From contig NZ_CP012477.1 in the NCBI RefSeq assembly GCF_001281315.1, positions 248,001 to 312,000 on the forward strand: a stretch of DNA of 64,000 nt, written 5' to 3'. The position numbers and the translations under genes were made by a program. How positions within the stretch are numbered: position 1 is the first letter of the stretch; every line of letters begins with the position of its first letter. This document shows, in pieces, positions 1 through 8,895 of the stretch. The DNA is from Arthrobacter sp. ERGS1:01. Its GTDB lineage: Bacteria; Actinomycetota; Actinomycetes; Actinomycetales; Micrococcaceae. Below the pieces are notes generated by a model. That model was given only the letters and a program-made list of their open reading frames with translations. It searched no databases and had not been told where the DNA came from.

Positions 1-798
1 GAAAGCTACAGGATCTTCCCCTTGTATGTGGATGAGATCCAGCGCGGCGTCCAGCTTGAATGCTGGAAGCGCGGATACGCCCTCATGGTGGGCGGCGGCA
101 ATCCGAACACCACAGAGACCACGCTGACCGACATTGCCGGCAGGGTTGACGGTCTGGCGGTGTTCCCGAACTCGCTGCCACAGGCCATCCTGGAGCGCAT
201 TTCCCAGCGGATTCCGGTGGTCGAGGTCTCCGAAACGCTACTCAACAGGGAACTCGACCACGTCACGGTGGACAATTTTGGCGGCATGCGTTCCCTGGTC
301 CGGCACCTTGTGGACGTCCATCAACTGACGGACCTGCAGTTCGTGGGCGGGCTGACATCCTCGGACAACCGGGCCCGCTGGTCCGGCATGGCCGCGACGT
401 TGAAACAGTACGGGATTGCGCCCCGCCCCTTGGCGCAGGAGGGCGAGTTTTCGCGGGAGGACATCGGCAATCTAGTTGCGTCCCTCCAGGCGGCCGGCAC
501 GCTGCCGCAGGCATTCGTCTGCGCGACGGACGAGGAAGCCCTGAAGACGCTCGAAGCGTTGAGTGAGGCCGGCATTGCGGTACCCGGCACCGTGGCCGTG
601 ACGGGTTTCGACGGCATCGTGGCCGGAAGAATTGCCCGCCCGGCACTGACCACCGTCCGCCAGCCCATGGAGGAGATGGGCAGGGCGATTGTGGGCCTGC
701 TGATCAACCGCATCGAGAATCCGGAACGGGCACCGGTGGTGCAGGAGCTTCCCGTCAGGCTCGTGGTGCGCGAAAGTTGCGGCTGCCCCGCGCCCTGA
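1..798 (+). CDS. LacI-family transcriptional regulator, 5' part missing
   Basis: The reading frame is open from the first base of the window, so the start and the DNA-binding helix-turn-helix lie upstream. The visible 265 residues form the periplasmic-binding-protein-like effector domain of LacI/GalR regulators. It ends in the family's typical VTGFDG segment and a C-terminal dimer region (VRQPMEEMGRAIVGLL). A Cys-Gly-Cys lies just before the stop. The downstream neighbours are a sugar ABC importer and a glycoside hydrolase on the same strand, so it probably represses them in response to a sugar. The effector cannot be read from this fragment. Confidence 0.9.
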   Translation, partial: ESYRIFPLYVDEIQRGVQLECWKRGYALMVGGGNPNTTETTLTDIAGRVDGLAVFPNSLPQAILERISQRIPVVEVSETLLNRELDHVTVDNFGGMRSLVRHLVDVHQLTDLQFVGGLTSSDNRARWSGMAATLKQYGIAPRPLAQEGEFSREDIGNLVASLQAAGTLPQAFVCATDEEALKTLEALSEAGIAVPGTVAVTGFDGIVAGRIARPALTTVRQPMEEMGRAIVGLLINRIENPERAPVVQELPVRLVVRESCGCPAP

Positions 799-867
799 CC
801 ACCCATCCCGGGCGGGCGGCGGCTCTTCTTCGAAATGTGACGGATTTTCCTTGCCAAGCCTCGATCA

Positions 868-907
868 ATGCGCTTAGATCTTAACAACACAAGAATCTAT
901 GCGCTTA
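868..907 (+). promoter_or_regulatory. paired direct repeat, candidate LacI-type operator
   Basis: The nonamer ATGCGCTTA occurs at 868-876 and again at 899-907. The copies are 31 bp apart, about three helical turns, in the AT-richer gap between the regulator and the solute-binding protein gene. GCGCTTA resembles half of the TAAGCGCTTA-type sites bound by many LacI-family proteins. The position before a sugar operon fits an operator, but binding is inferred. Confidence 0.4.
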
Positions 908-1000
908 TATTCTTAGTCCCGGCACCGATCTCCCCAGGTCAGTATCGCCGCGACAACGGATGGCAGGTCTGCGCTGACAGGTATTTCGAAAGGACCAACG

Positions 1001-2287
1001 ATGTTCCAATCCAAAGCAAGCGGGGTAGGCAAGGCAATCGCCGTCGGCCTCGCCGCAACACTCTTGATGACCGGCTGCGGCCGCGCCGCGGAATCGGCCG
1101 GCGGCCCCGAAAAGGCCGCGCCGCTGGCGTCCGGCCCCGCAAAGGGCACCGTCACGGTGTGGGCCCAAGGTGCCGAAGGCGCGGCCCTGCCCGCCGTGGC
1201 CAAGGAATTCGAGGCCGCGAATCCGGGAGTCAAGGTCAACATCACCGCCATCCCCTGGGACGCGGCGCACAACAAATACCAGACGGCCATCGCCGGCGGG
1301 ACCACCCCGGATGTGGCCCAAATGGGCACCACCTGGATGGGTGACTTCGCCAATGCCTTTGACCCCACCCCCGCCGAAGTGGACACCAGCGGCATTTTTC
1401 CGGGCTCGTTGAAGTCGACCGAAGTGGCCGGCACCACCTATGGCGTGCCCTGGTATGTGGATACCCGGGTGGTCTTCTACCGCAGCGACCTCGCTGCCAA
1501 GGCCGGGCATGACGCATTCCCAACCACCTGGGACGGATTCAAGGCCCTCGCCAAGGACTACCAGGCCAAGGCCGGAGCCAAGTACGGCTTGGGACTTCTG
1601 GCCGGTGGCGACGGAACGCTTCAGGGAATGCTGTCGTTTGCGTGGTCCAACGGTGCGGAGCTGACCAACAAGGACGCCACCAAGTGGACCCTGGAAACGC
1701 CGGAAATGGTCCAGTCCATGAAGTACTACAACAGCTTCTTCAGCGAAGGCATCGCCAACAAGGCGCCGGGCACCGACGCCGGTGTGGCCGAGGCCGCGTT
1801 CGTGGACGGCAGCATCCCCATGTTCATCGACGGCCCGTCAAAGATCGGGCTGCTGGAAAAAGCGGGCGGACCCGGATTTGCCGACAAGTACAAGGTGGCC
1901 CTTGTCCCCAAGGAAAAGTCGGCAACGTCCTTCGTTGGCGGATCCAACCTGGTGGTCTTCAAGAAGTCCGCCAACCGGGACGCGGCGTGGAAGTTCGTCC
2001 AGTTCCTGAACGAGGCCAAGACGCAGGCAAGCTGGTACAAATCCACCGGTGACCTGCCCTCGCAGCAGGCCGCCTGGAAGGATCCGTCCCTGTCGGGGGA
2101 CTCCAAGCTCGCGGTATTCGGCGAACAGCTCAAGGACACCAAGGCTCCGCCGTCATTGACCAGCTGGACCGAGGTATCCGGCGCCGCCGACACCATCATG
2201 GAACAAATGGTCAAGGCCGGCAAGGACCCTGAGACCGCCATGAAGGAACTGCAGTCCAAGGCTGACGCGATCGGAATGGGCGACTAG
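1001..2287 (+). CDS. Sugar ABC transporter substrate-binding lipoprotein
   Basis: This 428-residue protein is a family 1 extracellular solute-binding protein that should capture a sugar or oligosaccharide outside the membrane and hand it to the two permeases downstream. The N-terminus is a lipoprotein signal with lipobox LMTGC, so the mature protein would be lipid-anchored at Cys25. The body has the usual segments of the family (VTVWAQ near the mature start, TPDVAQMG, PWYVDTRVVFYRSDL). The start is the ATG preceded by a GAAAGGA ribosome-binding site. It is the first gene of a four-gene unit that ends in a family 3 glycoside hydrolase, which suggests a beta-linked oligosaccharide as substrate. 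Confidence 0.93.
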   Translation: MFQSKASGVGKAIAVGLAATLLMTGCGRAAESAGGPEKAAPLASGPAKGTVTVWAQGAEGAALPAVAKEFEAANPGVKVNITAIPWDAAHNKYQTAIAGGTTPDVAQMGTTWMGDFANAFDPTPAEVDTSGIFPGSLKSTEVAGTTYGVPWYVDTRVVFYRSDLAAKAGHDAFPTTWDGFKALAKDYQAKAGAKYGLGLLAGGDGTLQGMLSFAWSNGAELTNKDATKWTLETPEMVQSMKYYNSFFSEGIANKAPGTDAGVAEAAFVDGSIPMFIDGPSKIGLLEKAGGPGFADKYKVALVPKEKSATSFVGGSNLVVFKKSANRDAAWKFVQFLNEAKTQASWYKSTGDLPSQQAAWKDPSLSGDSKLAVFGEQLKDTKAPPSLTSWTEVSGAADTIMEQMVKAGKDPETAMKELQSKADAIGMGD

Positions 2288-2289
2288 GC

Positions 2290-3237
2290 ATGTCAGCGAT
2301 CGACGCCGGCACATTGCCGGATGCCGCGCGACGCCGGAGCCGGGGGTCGCAGACGCCCTCGGCCCGGCGCCGGCGCCAGGCGCTCATCGCCTGGATGTTC
2401 GCCCTCCCGTTCGTCGCCATCTTCGCGGTGTTCATGCTGGTGCCTCTGATTTCATCGTTCGTGATGTCCTTCACCGACTTCACCAGCCGCGACGTGCAGG
2501 ATCCCACGGCCGTCGAGTTTGTCGGACTCAAGCAGTACCTCGATTTGTTTGCCGACCCGCAATTCCTGCGCTCCATGCTGAACACCGCCTACTTCGTGGT
2601 GGTCGGCATACCGTTGACGATGGCCGTGGCGCTGCTGCTCGCCGTCGCACTGAACAATGGCATCAAACGCTTTCGGACGGTGTTCCGGGTGGGTTTCTAC
2701 ACTCCCGTGGTCACGAGCATCGTGGCGGTCGCCGTCGTCTGGCGTTTCATCCTGCAGCCCGACGGCCTGCTGAACGAAGTGCTCGCCGCCGTGGGCATCC
2801 ACGGCCCGGATTGGCTCAACGACCAGGCCTGGGCCATGCCATCGCTGATCCTGATGGCCGTCTGGCGCAACATGGGCACGCTGATGATCATCTTCCTGGC
2901 CGGCTTGCAAACGGTGCCGGAGGAGATGCTGGAGGCCGCCGCCGTGGACGGGGCAAACGCCTGGAAACGCTTCACCCGGATCACCATCCCGACCATCCGG
3001 CCAACCTTGCTGCTCGGTGCCGTGCTGCTCTCCGTGGGATTCCTGCAGTTCTTTGAGGAACCCTTCGTCATGACCAAGGGCGGGCCGCTGGATTCCACGC
3101 TGTCCATCAGCTACTTCACCTACAACCAGTTCGGCTTCGGAAAATATGGGACGGCCTCGGCGGCCAGCTACGTGCTCTTCGTGGCGATCGCGCTCCTGAG
3201 CCTTGTCCAGTTCCGGGCACTCAGGTCCAAGGACTAG
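2290..3237 (+). CDS. Sugar ABC transporter permease, MalF/UgpA type
   Basis: This 315-residue integral membrane protein has six predicted hydrophobic segments. Near residues 215-240 lies the cytoplasmic EAA loop (LEAAAVDGANAWKRF), which docks the ATPase. It follows the binding-protein gene by two bases and precedes the second permease by six, so the three are surely cotranscribed. A short Arg-rich N-terminal tail precedes the first membrane segment, as in MalF/UgpA-type subunits. No ATPase gene is present in the unit. Actinobacterial sugar importers of this class often share one MsiK-type ATPase encoded elsewhere. Confidence 0.94.
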   Translation: MSAIDAGTLPDAARRRSRGSQTPSARRRRQALIAWMFALPFVAIFAVFMLVPLISSFVMSFTDFTSRDVQDPTAVEFVGLKQYLDLFADPQFLRSMLNTAYFVVVGIPLTMAVALLLAVALNNGIKRFRTVFRVGFYTPVVTSIVAVAVVWRFILQPDGLLNEVLAAVGIHGPDWLNDQAWAMPSLILMAVWRNMGTLMIIFLAGLQTVPEEMLEAAAVDGANAWKRFTRITIPTIRPTLLLGAVLLSVGFLQFFEEPFVMTKGGPLDSTLSISYFTYNQFGFGKYGTASAASYVLFVAIALLSLVQFRALRSKD

Positions 3238-3243
3238 GCGAAA

Positions 3244-4140
3244 ATGACACTTCAAAAAGAATCACTCCTACCGGCAGCGAGCCTGGAACGGACGACGCCG
3301 TTGCGCCGCAAGCGCCGCTCGGGGCTTCGCCCGGGCCGGCTGGCCGTCTACGCCGCGCTGGTGCTCGGTGTGGCGGCAACCCTGCTGCCCTTTGCCTGGA
3401 TGCTCCTGGGGTCGTTCAAAACCCAGGGTGAGCTGCTCCAACGGCCCATCACCTGGTGGCCGCAGAACCCGACCCTGGAGAACTACATTGCCTGGTTCAC
3501 GGACCTGCACATCGACAAGTTCTTCACGAACAGCCTGATCGTTGCCGTCGTCACCGTGCTGGGAAACATGCTGTTTTGCTCCATGGTGGGCTACGCGCTG
3601 GCCAAGATGGACTTCCCGGGCAAACGCTTCCTGTTCCTGCTGGTCATGGTGACCCTGATGGTTCCCGGGGTGGTCACCTTTGTGCCCCTCTTTGTCATGG
3701 TCAGCAAACTGGGACTCGTGAGCACCTATGCCGCGTTGATCCTGCCGTTCCTGGCCGGACCCATCGGGGTGTTCCTCATGAGGCAGTTCATGCTGGGCAT
3801 TCCGGACTCGATCATCGAAGCCGCCCGCATCGACGGGGCCAGCGAACTGCGCATCTTCCTGCGCGTGGTCATGCCGTTGTGCGCCCCTCCGCTGGCGACC
3901 CTGGGGATCCTGACCTTCCTGGGCTCTTGGAACAACTTCCTGTGGCCGCTGGTCGCCGCCCAGAGCGAGGACATGTACACGCTGCCCGTGGCGCTTTCCT
4001 TGTTCTCGACGGGGGAGAACGCCACCAACTACGGGCTGCTGCTGGCCGGCTCCGTCCTGGTCATCACCCCCATCCTGCTGCTGTTCGTGGCCCTGCAGCG
4101 CTTCTTCATCCAGGGCATCGCCGCAACCGGCATCAAGTAA
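3244..4140 (+). CDS. Sugar ABC transporter permease, MalG/UgpE type
   Basis: This is the second permease subunit, 298 residues, with six hydrophobic segments and the EAA loop (IEAARIDGASELRIF) in the position usual for MalG-type proteins. It should pair with the upstream permease to form the import channel. The C-terminus QGIAATGIK is close to the QGLTAGAVK-type ending common to this family and may touch the ATPase. The gene starts six bases after the preceding stop. The gap of about 45 bases to the hydrolase gene carries no terminator. Confidence 0.94.
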   Translation: MTLQKESLLPAASLERTTPLRRKRRSGLRPGRLAVYAALVLGVAATLLPFAWMLLGSFKTQGELLQRPITWWPQNPTLENYIAWFTDLHIDKFFTNSLIVAVVTVLGNMLFCSMVGYALAKMDFPGKRFLFLLVMVTLMVPGVVTFVPLFVMVSKLGLVSTYAALILPFLAGPIGVFLMRQFMLGIPDSIIEAARIDGASELRIFLRVVMPLCAPPLATLGILTFLGSWNNFLWPLVAAQSEDMYTLPVALSLFSTGENATNYGLLLAGSVLVITPILLLFVALQRFFIQGIAATGIK

Positions 4141-4186
4141 CCATCCTCCGCCGCCCCGAGAACTCCGAGACCCCCGAGGTATCACC

Positions 4187-6052
4187 GTGAACCACCTGAC
4201 AACGTCCGTCGCACCCGATGGAACCCGCTTCCGCGACCTGAACGGCAACGGCACCATGGAGCCGTACGAAAATCCGGCGCTGACCCCCGAAGAACGGGTT
4301 GCCGACCTGCTGCCCCGGCTAAGTGTCGAGGAGAAGGCCGGCCTGCTCTTTCACACCGTCATCGAGGCCGGCGCCAACGGCGAACTCCTGGAAGAACCCG
4401 GGAAGATCAGCAAGTCGGCCACCTCCACGGTCGTTGCCGGGAAGTACATGAACCACTTCAACGTCCACCAACTGGGCGACCCCAGACTGGCCGCGCGGTG
4501 GTCCAACGCCCTGCAAAAGCTGGCCGAGGCGACCCCTCACGGGATCCCGGTCACGGTCTCCACGGATCCGCGCCACGCCTTCATCGAGAACTCGGGAGTG
4601 TCCTTCACCGCGGGATACTTTTCCCAGTGGCCCGAGCCCATCGGCCTGGCCGCAACGGGCAATGCGGAGCTGGTGAGGCGCTTTGCCGACATCGCCCGCC
4701 AGGAGTACGTCGCCGTCGGAATCCGGGCGGCCCTGCACCCCACGGTGGATTTGGCCACCGAGCCGCGGTGGGGCCGCCAGGCCGGCACCTTTGGCCAGGA
4801 TATGGCACAAACCGCACGGTTCGCCGTCGAATATCTCAAAGGCCTCCAAGGCGAAGGAATTGGCGCGGGGTCCGTGGCCTGCACCACCAAGCATTTTCCC
4901 GGCGGCGGCCCGCAAAAAGATGGTGAGGACGCCCATTTCCCGTACGGCCGCGAGCAGGTGTATCCGGGCGGCAGGTTCGCCGAGCACCTCGAACCGTTCC
5001 GCACGGCGATTGCCAACGGCACCAGCGCCATCATGCCCTACTACGGCATGCCCGTGGGCCTTGAACTGGACGGCGAAGCCGTCGAGGAGGTCGGCTTTGG
5101 CTACAACCGGCAAATCATCACCGGGCTGCTCCGGGAAAAACTGGGGTACGACGGCGTGGTCCTCAGCGACTGGGAACTCGTCAACGACAACGTTGTGGGG
5201 GACCAGGTGCTGCCGGCGCGGGCCTGGGGCGTCGAGGAGCTCACCGCCAAGGAACGCATGCTGAAGATCCTGGCCGCCGGCGTTGACCAATTCGGTGGCG
5301 AGGAATGCACCGACCTTCTCCTGGAACTGGTCCGGGAAGGGCTGGTCACCGAAGGACGCCTCGACGAATCGGCCCGCCGGCTCCTGCTGGTGAAATTCCA
5401 GCTGGGCCTCTTCGACAACCCCTATGTGTCCGAGGTCGACGCCGCCGCGGTGGTTGGCAACGCCGGTTTCCGTGCCGAGGGGCACCGGGCCCAGGCCCAG
5501 TCGGTGGTGGTCCTCGCCGACGCGGATGCCGCGGGACACCGGATCCTGCCACTTGCGGGACTGCCGAAGGTCTACGCCGAGGGGCTCGCACCCGAGGCCT
5601 TGGCGGGCGTGGGGATTCCCGTGGCGACCCCCGAGGAGGCCGATGTGGCGATCATTCGCATCGCCTCGCCATGGGACCACCGGGACGATTTGTTCCTGGA
5701 GGAGTACTTCCACGCCGGTTCCCTGGAATTCCCGCCCGGGCTGGTTTCCAGGTTGCGGGCGCTCGCCTTGAAGGTTCCCCTGATCATCGACGTGAGGCTC
5801 GACCGCCCGGCCATACTGACGCCGTTGGCAGGGTTCGCCACCGTTTTGGTGGGCACCTTTGGGGTCAGCGACGCCGCATTCCTTGACGCGATCACCGGCA
5901 AGATCCTCCCCCTTGGCAGGCTGCCGTTTGAGTTGCCGTCGTCCATGGATGCCGTCCGGGCCTCACGGCCGGACGTCCCCTCGGACACGGCCTGCCCCTT
6001 GTTCGGCTTTGGCCACGGGCTGTCGCTGGACGTCGTGGCAAGCCAAGACTGA
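4187..6052 (+). CDS. Glycoside hydrolase family 3 protein, beta-glucosidase/xylosidase-like
   Basis: The 621-residue protein has the two-domain layout of family 3 hydrolases: an N-terminal barrel and a C-terminal sandwich domain. It shows the conserved KHFPGGGP segment (near residue 232) and the nucleophile motif VLSDWE, with the candidate catalytic Asp at residue 328. There is no signal peptide, so it acts in the cytoplasm on sugar imported by the ABC transporter encoded just upstream. The start is a GTG about 46 bases after the permease stop. The family removes single sugars from the non-reducing end of beta-linked substrates; the exact sugar is not deducible. Its stop lies only 14 bases from that of the convergent ureohydrolase gene. 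Confidence 0.92.
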   Translation: MNHLTTSVAPDGTRFRDLNGNGTMEPYENPALTPEERVADLLPRLSVEEKAGLLFHTVIEAGANGELLEEPGKISKSATSTVVAGKYMNHFNVHQLGDPRLAARWSNALQKLAEATPHGIPVTVSTDPRHAFIENSGVSFTAGYFSQWPEPIGLAATGNAELVRRFADIARQEYVAVGIRAALHPTVDLATEPRWGRQAGTFGQDMAQTARFAVEYLKGLQGEGIGAGSVACTTKHFPGGGPQKDGEDAHFPYGREQVYPGGRFAEHLEPFRTAIANGTSAIMPYYGMPVGLELDGEAVEEVGFGYNRQIITGLLREKLGYDGVVLSDWELVNDNVVGDQVLPARAWGVEELTAKERMLKILAAGVDQFGGEECTDLLLELVREGLVTEGRLDESARRLLLVKFQLGLFDNPYVSEVDAAAVVGNAGFRAEGHRAQAQSVVVLADADAAGHRILPLAGLPKVYAEGLAPEALAGVGIPVATPEEADVAIIRIASPWDHRDDLFLEEYFHAGSLEFPPGLVSRLRALALKVPLIIDVRLDRPAILTPLAGFATVLVGTFGVSDAAFLDAITGKILPLGRLPFELPSSMDAVRASRPDVPSDTACPLFGFGHGLSLDVVASQD

Positions 6053-6066
6053 GAGGCGGGCCTGGA

Positions 6067-7026
6067 CTACCGCAGCAGGGTGTCCACGAGCCGGGCCGCA
6101 ACCTTGGCGGTCCGGTTGTCGATGTCGAACTCCGGATTCAGTTCCGCCACGTCAAAGTGGAACAGCTTCCCGCTCTGCGCCACCTGCCGGCACACGGCGG
6201 CGATGACCGGCAGCGGCACCCCGTAGGCGGCCGGGGCGCTCACACCGGGCGCCACGGCCGCGGGCAGCACGTCCAGGTCGATCGTCAGGTACACCACGTC
6301 CACGGTCTCCAGGAACGCCGCCACGAACGCCTCGCTCCGCTCCTGTGAGCAGTCCTCGTCCAGCAGGTACTTCACGTCCAGGCTGTGCGCGGTGTCAAAA
6401 AGCACCCGCGTGTTGTTGGGTTCGCTAATACCGACGACGGCGTAGTTGAGTTCGCGCCCGGCGGCCGCTTCGGCGCGGGCCATCTGCAGGAACGGCGTCC
6501 CGGAACTGGGGGTCGGCGCGTCGCGCAGGTCAAAGTGTGCGTCAAGGTTCAGCACGCCCAGCCGGGCACCGTTGGCGACCGCGGCCGTGCCGGCCACGCC
6601 AAGGTAGCTGGCAAACGCGGTCTCGTGCCCGCCACCGAGCACGAAGGTGAGCTGGCCGGCGTCGAGCAGGGCTGTCAGGGCAGCCCCGGCGCGTGCCTGG
6701 CCGTCCTCGAGGGCGTTGCCCGCAACCACGACGTCGCCCACATCGGTCACGGCCCGCTCGCCGTGGAAGGCCAACGACCCCAGGGCGCCGCGGATCGCTG
6801 CCGGCGCCGCGGCCGCACCCACCCGGCCCAGGTTGCGCCGCACGCCCTCGTCCGAGCAAAAGCCCAGCAGTGCTGCAGGCCCCGGCCGGGACGGGTCGAC
6901 GCCGGCCGAGGCCGTGGCGGGGGTGGCGACGGCCTGCCACCAGCGGCGGTGGCCGGGCCCGTCGCCGTCGTTCCGGCCGGTCCACGGCTGGGCGGGGGAG
7001 TCCACTGCAAGCAAAGAAAAGTCCAT
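6067..7026 (-). CDS. hutG: Formimidoylglutamase-like ureohydrolase (arginase family)
   Basis: This 319-residue protein belongs to the arginase/agmatinase/formiminoglutamase fold. Metal-binding motifs are visible: GGGHET, NLDAHFDLRD and TIDLDVLP. The spacing and the FHFDVAELNPEFD C-terminal segment resemble HutG, which releases formamide from N-formimidoyl-glutamate in histidine breakdown. No other hut gene is nearby, so the substrate assignment is moderate. The ATG at 7026 places the protein start at the usual distance from the first motif. An ATG at 7089 is possible, but neither has a clear ribosome-binding site. The strong hairpin upstream separates it from the permease gene, so it needs its own promoter. 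Confidence 0.8.
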   Translation of the reverse strand: MDFSLLAVDSPAQPWTGRNDGDGPGHRRWWQAVATPATASAGVDPSRPGPAALLGFCSDEGVRRNLGRVGAAAAPAAIRGALGSLAFHGERAVTDVGDVVVAGNALEDGQARAGAALTALLDAGQLTFVLGGGHETAFASYLGVAGTAAVANGARLGVLNLDAHFDLRDAPTPSSGTPFLQMARAEAAAGRELNYAVVGISEPNNTRVLFDTAHSLDVKYLLDEDCSQERSEAFVAAFLETVDVVYLTIDLDVLPAAVAPGVSAPAAYGVPLPVIAAVCRQVAQSGKLFHFDVAELNPEFDIDNRTAKVAARLVDTLLR

Positions 7027-7105
7027 GGTTCCAGCCAACAGCAGGCCCGGGCGGAACGCCAGCACGGCTGGGCCCCGGCAGTCTCGCATGGCAGATTCAC
7101 GGCTT

Positions 7106-7168
7106 AAAAATCGAACGGGGAGTTGTTGTTGATGTTCGCGGAACATCAACAACAACTCCCCGTTCGAT
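7106..7168 (-). terminator. 28-bp perfect stem-loop terminator
   Basis: Bases 7110-7137 and 7141-7168 are exact reverse complements with a 3-base loop. Read on the minus strand, the stem is followed by a run of Ts (7106-7110). It lies 12 bases past the stop of the NCS2 permease gene and fits a very strong intrinsic terminator for it. The stem is much longer than most bacterial terminators. Confidence 0.9.
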
Positions 7169-7179
7169 GGGCGTGGGGA

Positions 7180-8634
7180 TTACTTGATGCCGAACAGCTG
7201 CTCGATCGGGCCAATGCCGAAGAACACCAGGAACGCGGCGGCCACGGCCCACATGAGGGGGTGGATTTCGCGGGCCCGGCCCTGGAACAGGCGGATCAGC
7301 ACGTAGCCGATGAAGCCGGCGCCGAGGCCGTTGGCGATGGAGTACGTGAACGGCATGAGCGTGAACGTCAGGAAGGCCGGGATCGCGATGCCCCAGTCGG
7401 ACCAGTCGATCTTGCCTACCTGGGAGACCATCATGAAACCAACCACCACGAGGGCGGGGGCCACGGCCTCGAAAGGCACCAGGGAGATCAGCGGGGTGAA
7501 GAACATGGCCACGATCAGCAGCAGGCCCGTGACAACGGACGCCAGGCCCGTGCGGGCGCCCTCGCCGATGCCGGCGCCGGACTCGACGAAGATCTGGTTG
7601 GAGGAAACGGAGGTGCCGCCGCCGGCAATCGCGCCGAAAGCGTCCACGAGCAGCACGCGGTCAACGTTGGGGATGTTGCCGTCCTTGTCCACGGTGCCGG
7701 CCTCGTTGGCCAGGCCCACCATGGTGCCCATGGCGTCGAAGAAGATGCTCAGCAGGATGCTGAACGCCAGCAGCATGGCGGCCAGGGCGCCCAGGTGGGC
7801 GAAGGAACCAAACAGGTTGACCTTGCCGAACAGGGACAGATCCGGCGGGGTCAGCGCGGAGAAGTGCGGAACCACGAGGGACCAGCCCTGCGGGTTGGCG
7901 GTCTTGCCGTCGAAGCTGGGGCCGATGTTGAAGACGGCCTGCAGGATGTTGGCCAGTACGGAGGACGCGACGATGCCGATCAGGATGGCGCCCTTGACCT
8001 TGCGGACCACCAGGGCGATGGTCAGGACCAGGCCGATCACGAAGACCAGGGTGGGCCAGCCCAGCAGCTTGCCGTCGAAGCCGAGGCCCACCGGGACGGT
8101 GGTGCCGGCAACGTCGGGGATGCGGCGCACGAAGCCGGCGTTGACCAGGCCGATCAGCGCGATGAACAAGCCGATGCCCACCACGATGGCGGTTTTCAGC
8201 CCGGCCGGGACGGCGTTGAACACAGCCGTCCGGAAGCCCGTGAGCACCAGGATGAACATGGTGATGCCGGAGAGGACCACCAGGCCCATCATGTCCGGCC
8301 AGGTCAGGCCCGGGTGGGAGGCCACGGTGACGGCCACGAACGCGTTGACGCCCAGGCCGGTGGCCAGCGCGAACGGGTGCTTGGCCCAGGCCCCCATGAT
8401 GATGGTCAGCACGCCGGCCACGAGGGCCGTCATGGCGGCCACGCGGGCCGGGCCCAGGACTCCGCCGGTGGAATCGGCGCCGCCGAGGATCAGCGGGTTC
8501 AACACCACGATGTAGCTCATGGCGAAGAACGTGGCGAAGCCGCCGCGAATTTCGCGTGAGTAGTTGGAGCCGCGCTCGGTGATCTTGAAGTATCTGTCTA
8601 CCGCTGACAAACGAGTTGTCGTCTGGGATGCCAT
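7180..8634 (-). CDS. NCS2-family purine permease (AzgA-like)
   Basis: The 484-residue membrane protein matches the AzgA-like branch of the nucleobase:cation symporter 2 family, which imports adenine, guanine or hypoxanthine. Family hallmarks are the N-terminal RGGFATFFAMSYIVVLNP segment, FALATGLGVNAFVA, and the GGTSVSSNQIFVESGAGIGEGARTG region that contributes to the substrate site. About a dozen hydrophobic segments are spread over the length. The ATG at 8634 has a GGAGGG ribosome-binding site. It is transcribed alone and ends in the long hairpin at 7110-7168. No purine riboswitch was recognised upstream. Confidence 0.93.
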   Translation of the reverse strand: MASQTTTRLSAVDRYFKITERGSNYSREIRGGFATFFAMSYIVVLNPLILGGADSTGGVLGPARVAAMTALVAGVLTIIMGAWAKHPFALATGLGVNAFVAVTVASHPGLTWPDMMGLVVLSGITMFILVLTGFRTAVFNAVPAGLKTAIVVGIGLFIALIGLVNAGFVRRIPDVAGTTVPVGLGFDGKLLGWPTLVFVIGLVLTIALVVRKVKGAILIGIVASSVLANILQAVFNIGPSFDGKTANPQGWSLVVPHFSALTPPDLSLFGKVNLFGSFAHLGALAAMLLAFSILLSIFFDAMGTMVGLANEAGTVDKDGNIPNVDRVLLVDAFGAIAGGGTSVSSNQIFVESGAGIGEGARTGLASVVTGLLLIVAMFFTPLISLVPFEAVAPALVVVGFMMVSQVGKIDWSDWGIAIPAFLTFTLMPFTYSIANGLGAGFIGYVLIRLFQGRAREIHPLMWAVAAAFLVFFGIGPIEQLFGIK

Positions 8635-8771
8635 GAGGAGCCCTCCGGGGCGAAGTAAAAATGGGAAAAGTCAGTCGAGGAAATACTAGCCCTTGCCGTG
8701 GTTGGGCATAATAGGCGTTAGGTGGCCATTCTCACCGAATTTGTTGCGCGCCGCCGTGCCGCAGCCACCGC

Positions 8772-8808
8772 CCGCGGTAAGCGGCCCCGAACGTGCCGCT
8801 TACCGCGG
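8772..8808. promoter_or_regulatory. 14-bp perfect inverted repeat between divergent genes
   Basis: CCGCGGTAAGCGGC at 8772-8785 is repeated as its reverse complement at 8795-8808 around a 9-base loop. It has no T-run on either strand and lies in the shared upstream region of the purine permease and the CopC-like gene. An operator or a leader hairpin is more likely than a terminator. Confidence 0.4.
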
Positions 8809-8856
8809 ATCGGCGGCGATCTGGCGCAGGAATTTCCCATGGTGTTCGGTTAGTGT

Positions 8857-8868
8857 GGGTAGCTACCC
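8857..8868. promoter_or_regulatory. 12-bp palindrome upstream of copC-like gene
   Basis: GGGTAGCTACCC is a perfect 12-bp palindrome ending 27 bases before the copC-like start codon. Its place and G/C-tract symmetry fit a repressor site, possibly metal-responsive. The regulator is not identified. Confidence 0.3.
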
Positions 8869-8895
8869 CTTTGTCTACTGCAAGGAAGCAATGCC

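Noticed and set aside
7123..8559. Long plus-strand open frame rich in His, Gln, Asp and Gly
   Set aside because: It is the exact antisense of the NCS2 permease gene, and its composition is an artefact of high-GC antisense reading.
8635..8760. Possible purine riboswitch upstream of the NCS2 permease
   Set aside because: No matching conserved junction sequence was recognised.
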